From positions 186,001 to 250,000 of the forward strand of contig CAWJFY010000007.1 in NCBI GenBank assembly GCA_963842295.1: a stretch of DNA of 64,000 nucleotides. Direction: 5' to 3'. Made by a program: the position numbers and the translations under genes. The stretch comes from JAJNBA01 sp963842295 (lineage in GTDB: Bacteria > Actinomycetota > UBA4738 > HRBIN12). This document shows, one piece after another, positions 60,147 to 64,000 of the stretch (position 1 is its first letter; each line of letters starts with the position of its first letter). The notes below the pieces were generated by a model, which saw only the letters and a program-made list of their open reading frames with translations, had not been told where the DNA came from and did not search any database.

Positions 60147-60770
60147 TCAGGGCAGGGCGACCTCGATCGGTTCTCCCGCGCCCCTGACAGCGATCGTCAG
60201 GGCGTGCTGGGTTTTCAACAGCGGGTAGGCGGTGACCGAGCCGGATCCGGCCTCGGCGTCGAACGTCGTCTCGAGCACGGGCAGGCGGGCACCGTCAGCG
60301 GCGAGCGTCATCGTCGCCTCCAACCCCTCGTAGCGGAGCCCCACCGAATCGATGCGGCATTCGAGCTGGTCGACGTGCACCTTCTCTCCGCCGATCACCA
60401 CCGATCTCCCCACGCGGACCTGATCTCGTCTCGTCGAACCCCTAGGCCAAGGCACGGCGAACCGCGAGCCGGGACGCATCGTCTCCGGCGATCCATCGAT
60501 CGCCAGCTCGCATTCGATCGCGTACCAGCCCGCAGCGAGCTCAGCGACCGGGAACTCGAACGGGACGAAGAGATCACGGTTCGGCGCGACCTCCAGCGTC
60601 GCGGGCCGTACGCCCATCGAGATGGACCCGTGCCCGGCCAGCTCGACCGCTCGGGCGTCGTCGAGGCGGACCTGATGCGGATCCCCGTCGGCCCCCCGCA
60701 TGACGAATGACCCTTTGAGCGATGCCGGGAAGCGCTCGAAGTGCGCCCGGATACTGACAGCCTCCAGCGT
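60147..60770 (-). CDS. Conserved protein of unknown function at the end of the ahcY operon; no standard start codon
   Basis: About 207 residues, mainly beta-strand-like, with no signal or membrane segment: SIRAHFERFPASLKGSFVMRGADGDPHQVR, then FVPFEFPVAELAAGWYAIECELAIDG. Function unknown. The conserved N terminus runs upstream of the first ATG (60701), to a GTA at 60771 that overlaps the ahcY stop. A strong GGAGGAGGG lies three bases before that GTA, six before ACG and nine before CTG, yet no ATG, GTG or TTG is in reach. If the GTA were GTG this would be the same GTGA coupling seen at six other junctions. Start coordinate is therefore approximate. Confidence 0.55.
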   Translation of the reverse strand, partial: TLEAVSIRAHFERFPASLKGSFVMRGADGDPHQVRLDDARAVELAGHGSISMGVRPATLEVAPNRDLFVPFEFPVAELAAGWYAIECELAIDGSPETMRPGSRFAVPWPRGSTRRDQVRVGRSVVIGGEKVHVDQLECRIDSVGLRYEGLEATMTLAADGARLPVLETTFDAEAGSGSVTAYPLLKTQHALTIAVRGAGEPIEVALP

Positions 60771-62029
60771 TACGTACCCTCCTCCCAGCTGCGAAGGTAC
60801 TCGTCCTGTTCGGGCGTGAGGGTGTCGATCTCGACGCCCATGCCCCGCAGCTTGAGTCGGGCGACCTCCTCGTCGATCTCCGTCGGGACCGGATACACCT
60901 TTGCCTCGAGGTCGCCGTGGTTCTTCACGAGCCATTCGACGCAGAGCGCCTGGTTCGCGAATGACATGTCCATGACGGCGGCCGGATGCCCCTCTGCGGC
61001 AGCAAGGTTCACCAGCCGGCCTTCGCCGAGGAGGTTCAGCCGGCGTCCGTCGGCGAGGGTGTGCTCGTCCACGAACTCGCGGATTCGACGAACCCGCCCT
61101 TCCGACAGTGTGGCCAGCGCGTGCTTGTCGATCTCCACGTCGAAGTGACCCGAGTTCGCGAGGATCGCACCGTCCTTCATCCGCTCCATGTGCTCGCGGC
61201 GGATCACGCCCTTGTCGCCGGTCACCGTCACGAACACGTCGCCGACCCGGGCGGCCTCGAGCAGGGGCATGACGCGATAGCCCTCCATCGTGGCCTCCAG
61301 CGCGGCCGTGGGGTCGACCTCGGTGACGATCACGTGCGCGCCCATCCCACGGGCTCGAGACGTCACACCGCGCCCGCACATCCCGTACCCGCAGACGACG
61401 ACGGCTCGACCGGCGAGCAGGCGGTTGGTCGCCCGCATGATGGCGTCGATCGTGGACTGTCCCGTGCCGAACCGGTTGTCGAACAGATGCTTGGTGTTCG
61501 CGTCGTTCACGCTCACGATCGGATACTTCAGGGCACCATCGGAGGCCATCGCGCGGAGTCGGATCACGCCCGTCGTCGTCTCCTCCGTGCCGCCCATGAT
61601 CTCGGTGATCTGATCGATGCGCTGCTTGTGCAGCACGCTCACCATGTCGGCGCCGTCGTCCATCGTGACGTGCGGGCGGATATCCAGGCAGGCGTTGATG
61701 TGCTTGAAGAACATATCGGTGTCTTCGCCTTTGATCGCGTAGACGTCGATCCCGCTCTGCTCGACCAGCGCGGCCGCCACGTCGTCCTGCGTCGAGAGCG
61801 GGTTGGAGGCGCAGAGCGCGACCTCGGCGCCGCCGGCGGCCAGTGTCTCCATGAGGTTGGCCGTCTCCGTCGTCACATGCAGGCAGGCCGCGATGCGCAC
61901 GCCCTTGAGCGGCTTCTCCTTGTCGAAGCGCTCGCGGATCTGCCCGGTCACCGGCATCTCACCGGCAGCCCAGTCGATCCGACCCCGCCCCGGGTCGGCG
62001 AGTCCGTTGTCTCTGATGTCGTATCCCAC
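60770..62029 (-). CDS. ahcY: Adenosylhomocysteinase (S-adenosyl-L-homocysteine hydrolase)
   Basis: Splits SAH to homocysteine and adenosine. 419 residues, with AACLHVTTETANLMETLAAGG, DGADMVSVLHKQR, VVCGYGMCGRGVTSRARGMGAHVIVTE (NAD-binding, GxGxxG) and VTVTGDKGVIRREHMERMKDGAILANSGHFDVEI. The usual C-terminal KPDHYRY is replaced by a shorter ending (EQDEYLRSWEEGT), and the length is less than the 470-490 of mycobacterial SahH, more like archaeal and short bacterial forms. GTG start after GAGAGGA. PNP upstream can take the adenosine-derived purine further. Confidence 0.93.
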   Translation of the reverse strand: MGYDIRDNGLADPGRGRIDWAAGEMPVTGQIRERFDKEKPLKGVRIAACLHVTTETANLMETLAAGGAEVALCASNPLSTQDDVAAALVEQSGIDVYAIKGEDTDMFFKHINACLDIRPHVTMDDGADMVSVLHKQRIDQITEIMGGTEETTTGVIRLRAMASDGALKYPIVSVNDANTKHLFDNRFGTGQSTIDAIMRATNRLLAGRAVVVCGYGMCGRGVTSRARGMGAHVIVTEVDPTAALEATMEGYRVMPLLEAARVGDVFVTVTGDKGVIRREHMERMKDGAILANSGHFDVEIDKHALATLSEGRVRRIREFVDEHTLADGRRLNLLGEGRLVNLAAAEGHPAAVMDMSFANQALCVEWLVKNHGDLEAKVYPVPTEIDEEVARLKLRGMGVEIDTLTPEQDEYLRSWEEGT

Positions 62030-62043
62030 GTGGATCCTCTCCG

Positions 62044-62889
62044 TCAGAATGCGCCTGCGAGCTCGGCCACCACCAGGCCGATCGCCTCCGCCGCCGTCTT
62101 GGATGCGAGCAGCACCTCCTCGTGAGAGACGGCCCCGCCCGCGGCGTTCGTGACGAAGCTTAGCCCGAGCACACGCATGCCCAACGCCCGGGCGGCGACG
62201 GCCTCCGGCACCGTCGACATCCCGACGACCGTCGCCCCGATCCGCCGGAGCATCTCCGTCTCGGCAGGGGTCTCGTAGGACGGTCCCGCCATCGCCGCGT
62301 AGACACCCTCCGCGACGGCGGTCCCCTGATCGCGCAGGATGGCGAACGCGGCACCGGACAGATCGCCGTCGTAGATCCCGGAAACGTCGACGAACGCGGG
62401 GGAGCCATCCGGGTAACGCCAGCTGGTGAGCGGGTTGGTACCCATCAGATTGATGTGATCGCGAACGACCACCATCGACCCACTCGCCAACGACACATCA
62501 AGACCGCCGACCGCGGCCGACAGCACCATCGTGCGCGCCCCGAGCGCGTGGGAAACCCGAGTCGTGATCGACGCCAGCCGCATCGGGTGGCCCTCGTAGA
62601 AGTGGATGCGACCTTGGAAGATCGCGACGGCGTGCCCGCCGATCGTCCCGAGCCAGAGCCGGCCGGCATGTCCCGGCACGGTCGGCGGTGGGAATCCCGG
62701 CAGCTCTCCGTACGGGATCTCCAGGGGCTCCCCCGAGCCGGCGCGCTCCCAGGCGACCTTGATCGCGTCACCCAGGCCGGAGCCCAACACGACGCCGGCC
62801 ACCGGCTGGATGCTGGTGCGCTCCCGGATCGCCCGCATGATCCCTTCCTCGACGCCGTCTCCCGGTGACGGGACGTGCGGTTCGGTCAC
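62044..62889 (-). CDS. Purine nucleoside phosphorylase (trimeric, PNP/MTAP family)
   Basis: Phosphorolysis of purine nucleosides. 281 residues: VVLGSGLGD (phosphate loop), FQGRIHFYEGHPMRLAS, AMAGPSYETPAE, VGMSTVPEAVAAR and FVTNAAGG (base-binding Asn). Sequence fits the inosine/guanosine-type trimeric PNP. The GTG at 62889 overlaps the upstream stop as GTGA and the enzyme sits directly upstream of ahcY, so it may clear nucleosides arising from SAH turnover. Confidence 0.9.
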   Translation of the reverse strand: MTEPHVPSPGDGVEEGIMRAIRERTSIQPVAGVVLGSGLGDAIKVAWERAGSGEPLEIPYGELPGFPPPTVPGHAGRLWLGTIGGHAVAIFQGRIHFYEGHPMRLASITTRVSHALGARTMVLSAAVGGLDVSLASGSMVVVRDHINLMGTNPLTSWRYPDGSPAFVDVSGIYDGDLSGAAFAILRDQGTAVAEGVYAAMAGPSYETPAETEMLRRIGATVVGMSTVPEAVAARALGMRVLGLSFVTNAAGGAVSHEEVLLASKTAAEAIGLVVAELAGAF

Positions 62890-63944
62890 GACACGAGCGC
62901 GGCCTTCAGCCGCTGGATCACGTCGACGGGAGTGGGATCGACGCCTTTGCGGATCGCGACGTAGGCGCTGACGAAGTCCCCCAGCGCGATCAACGACATC
63001 AGCCGAGCGAGCGCGCTCCTTCCCGTCGCCCACACCTCATGGGTGTCCGCGCCCGCATCCGCGGCGATCTCGAGCGAGAGCGGGAATCGGGCGGCGATCC
63101 CGGGGTCCTCGGCCTCGTGCCGGAGGGCGATCACCGTGTGCGACCGACCGAACGGCGGGGTCCATCCCACCACCTCGTTGTGATCCAGCTCGGACATCGA
63201 GGCCCACCAAGCGGGCACCTTCCCGTTCTCGTTGAACTGGGTCTTCCAGCGGGCCGCGGCGGTGGCCGCGATGCCCTCCGCACCCCAAAGCACCGGGATC
63301 CGATCACCGATCGCCTCCGCCAGTCGTTTCGCGGGATCGTCGCCCACGGGCGCGTCGGGGCCAGAGGCCGCGGCCCGCGCGTCGACCTCGCCCGCCGCCT
63401 CGGTGACATCGTCGGCCAGCGGAGGGAGGAGCCCGGCGGCCTCCAGCGCCCCGAGCCCGGTGAACGCGAGCCAGCCGACGGCGGCGCGCGGCTGGAAGCC
63501 GCCGGGCACGGACACGACCGGCACACCCGCCTCCGCCGCCTCGTCCGCGATCGTTCCGCCCGATGTCACCACGATCGAGCGGCAGCCGCGCTTCGTCGCC
63601 TCACGGAAGGCTGCGAGCGTCTCCGATGTGTTCCCCGAGTAGGACGAGATGAGGACGAGGGAGTGCGGGCCCGCATACTCCGGCAGCTCCGGCGACCGGT
63701 TCACCTCGACCGGAACCCCGAGCCGGTCGCGGAACACCGATCGCAGGACATCCCCTGCGACCGCGGAGCCTCCCATGCCGCAGCACACCACACCCCGTAC
63801 GTCGGCGAGATCGGGAAGGCCGCTCGCACCCGCTCCGTTCGAGTATCCCTGGCGACACTGCGAACCCAGGTCCCCGATGGCCGCCAACATCCCGCCGGCG
63901 TCGTGGCCTCGAACCGCCTTGCCATCGTCGAGGTCGACGGTCAT
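62886..63944 (-). CDS. SIS-domain sugar isomerase (phosphoglucose/phosphomannose isomerase type)
   Basis: 352 residues. VVCCGMGGSAVAGDVLRSVF and LVLISSYSGNTSETLAAF are the two SIS sugar-phosphate motifs; ARWKTQFNENGKVPAWWASMSELDHNEVVGW is the catalytic block of the bifunctional PGI/PMI family, with the catalytic glutamate and histidine. Likely interconverts glucose-6-P, fructose-6-P and mannose-6-P. In mycobacteria a related gene lies with manA and manB near sahH, and this order agrees. Start overlaps the upstream stop as ATGA. Confidence 0.88.
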   Translation of the reverse strand: MTVDLDDGKAVRGHDAGGMLAAIGDLGSQCRQGYSNGAGASGLPDLADVRGVVCCGMGGSAVAGDVLRSVFRDRLGVPVEVNRSPELPEYAGPHSLVLISSYSGNTSETLAAFREATKRGCRSIVVTSGGTIADEAAEAGVPVVSVPGGFQPRAAVGWLAFTGLGALEAAGLLPPLADDVTEAAGEVDARAAASGPDAPVGDDPAKRLAEAIGDRIPVLWGAEGIAATAAARWKTQFNENGKVPAWWASMSELDHNEVVGWTPPFGRSHTVIALRHEAEDPGIAARFPLSLEIAADAGADTHEVWATGRSALARLMSLIALGDFVSAYVAIRKGVDPTPVDVIQRLKAALVS

Positions 63945-64000
63945 CCCTTCGTGCCTCGCTTCTGCCCCGGCTTGGGTCCCGCGGCGCCGCCGGGCTTCTC
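63941..64000 (-). CDS. C-terminal end of an upstream gene (partial)
   Basis: Only the last 19 residues are inside the window, a basic Gly/Pro/Lys tail (GGAAGPKPGQKRGTKG) ending in a TGA that overlaps the ATG of the sugar isomerase gene. Such a tail gives no clue to function. Confidence 0.5.
   Translation of the reverse strand, partial: EKPGGAAGPKPGQKRGTKG

Overview
The window is GC-rich chromosomal DNA with tightly packed genes, and I see no rRNA, insertion sequence, phage or CRISPR. Conserved gene order points to Actinomycetota: cysM-murI-MBL hydrolase-rph-rdgB with mec and cysO close by (the mycobacterial Rv1334-Rv1341 neighbourhood), ftsE-ftsX-smpB-ssrA, and prfB, secA, hpf and comF in one region. 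Frequent GTG/TTG starts, GTGA/ATGA stop-start overlaps and apparently leaderless promoters (TANNNT 6-9 nt before the start codon) fit this. The class cannot be fixed from the sequence. Two genes carry a one-base frameshift, so either recent decay or residual sequence errors must be kept in mind.

Layout. 1-2.3 kb: tail of a flavoprotein monooxygenase, a methyltransferase lacking its SAM-binding core, and a sensor histidine kinase. 2.3-9.2 kb (minus strand): rdgB, rph, a cAMP-phosphodiesterase-like MBL enzyme, murI and cysM, an ECF sigma/anti-sigma pair, then cysO, an E1-like adenylyltransferase and mec. Together cysO, E1, cysM and mec make cysteine from a protein thiocarboxylate. 9.3-18.7 kb: PfkB kinase, Tat-exported amidohydrolase, selD, fabI, lipoproteins, an SDR with an altered active site, a DUF885 peptidase and a methyltransferase. 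18.8-27.2 kb: Lon, a DrrAB-type ABC exporter, two MFS transporters and a potassium-channel-like membrane protein. 27.2-32.5 kb: Fpg/Nei glycosylase, PLP decarboxylase, DUF2277, agmatinase-family hydrolase and a frameshifted subtilase.

32.6-40.8 kb looks like a catabolic block: two PYROXD2-like FAD oxidoreductases, a GcvT-like aminomethyltransferase, a membrane alkaline-phosphatase-superfamily protein and a two-subunit aconitase X. 40.8-46.3 kb: YcaQ-like glycosylase, frameshifted cupin, tmRNA (tag ANEEYALAA), a second PLP decarboxylase, smpB, ftsX and ftsE. 46.4-53.9 kb: YfhO-like membrane protein, prfB with a programmed +1 frameshift, two small membrane proteins that share a C-terminal VNGEACxQC tail, and secA. 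54-60.1 kb: MFS transporter, acetolactate-synthase-like enzyme, nitroreductase, DinB-like protein, NarL-type regulator, hpf with a long structured leader, and comF. 60.1-64 kb: a conserved unknown without a normal start codon, ahcY, purine nucleoside phosphorylase and a sugar-phosphate isomerase, all in one coupled operon.

The most novel item is the VNGEACxQC pair at 50.1-51.2 kb. The prfB frameshift, tmRNA, leaderless promoters and hpf leader are well supported regulatory features. Functions are inferred from recognised motifs only; no database search was run.
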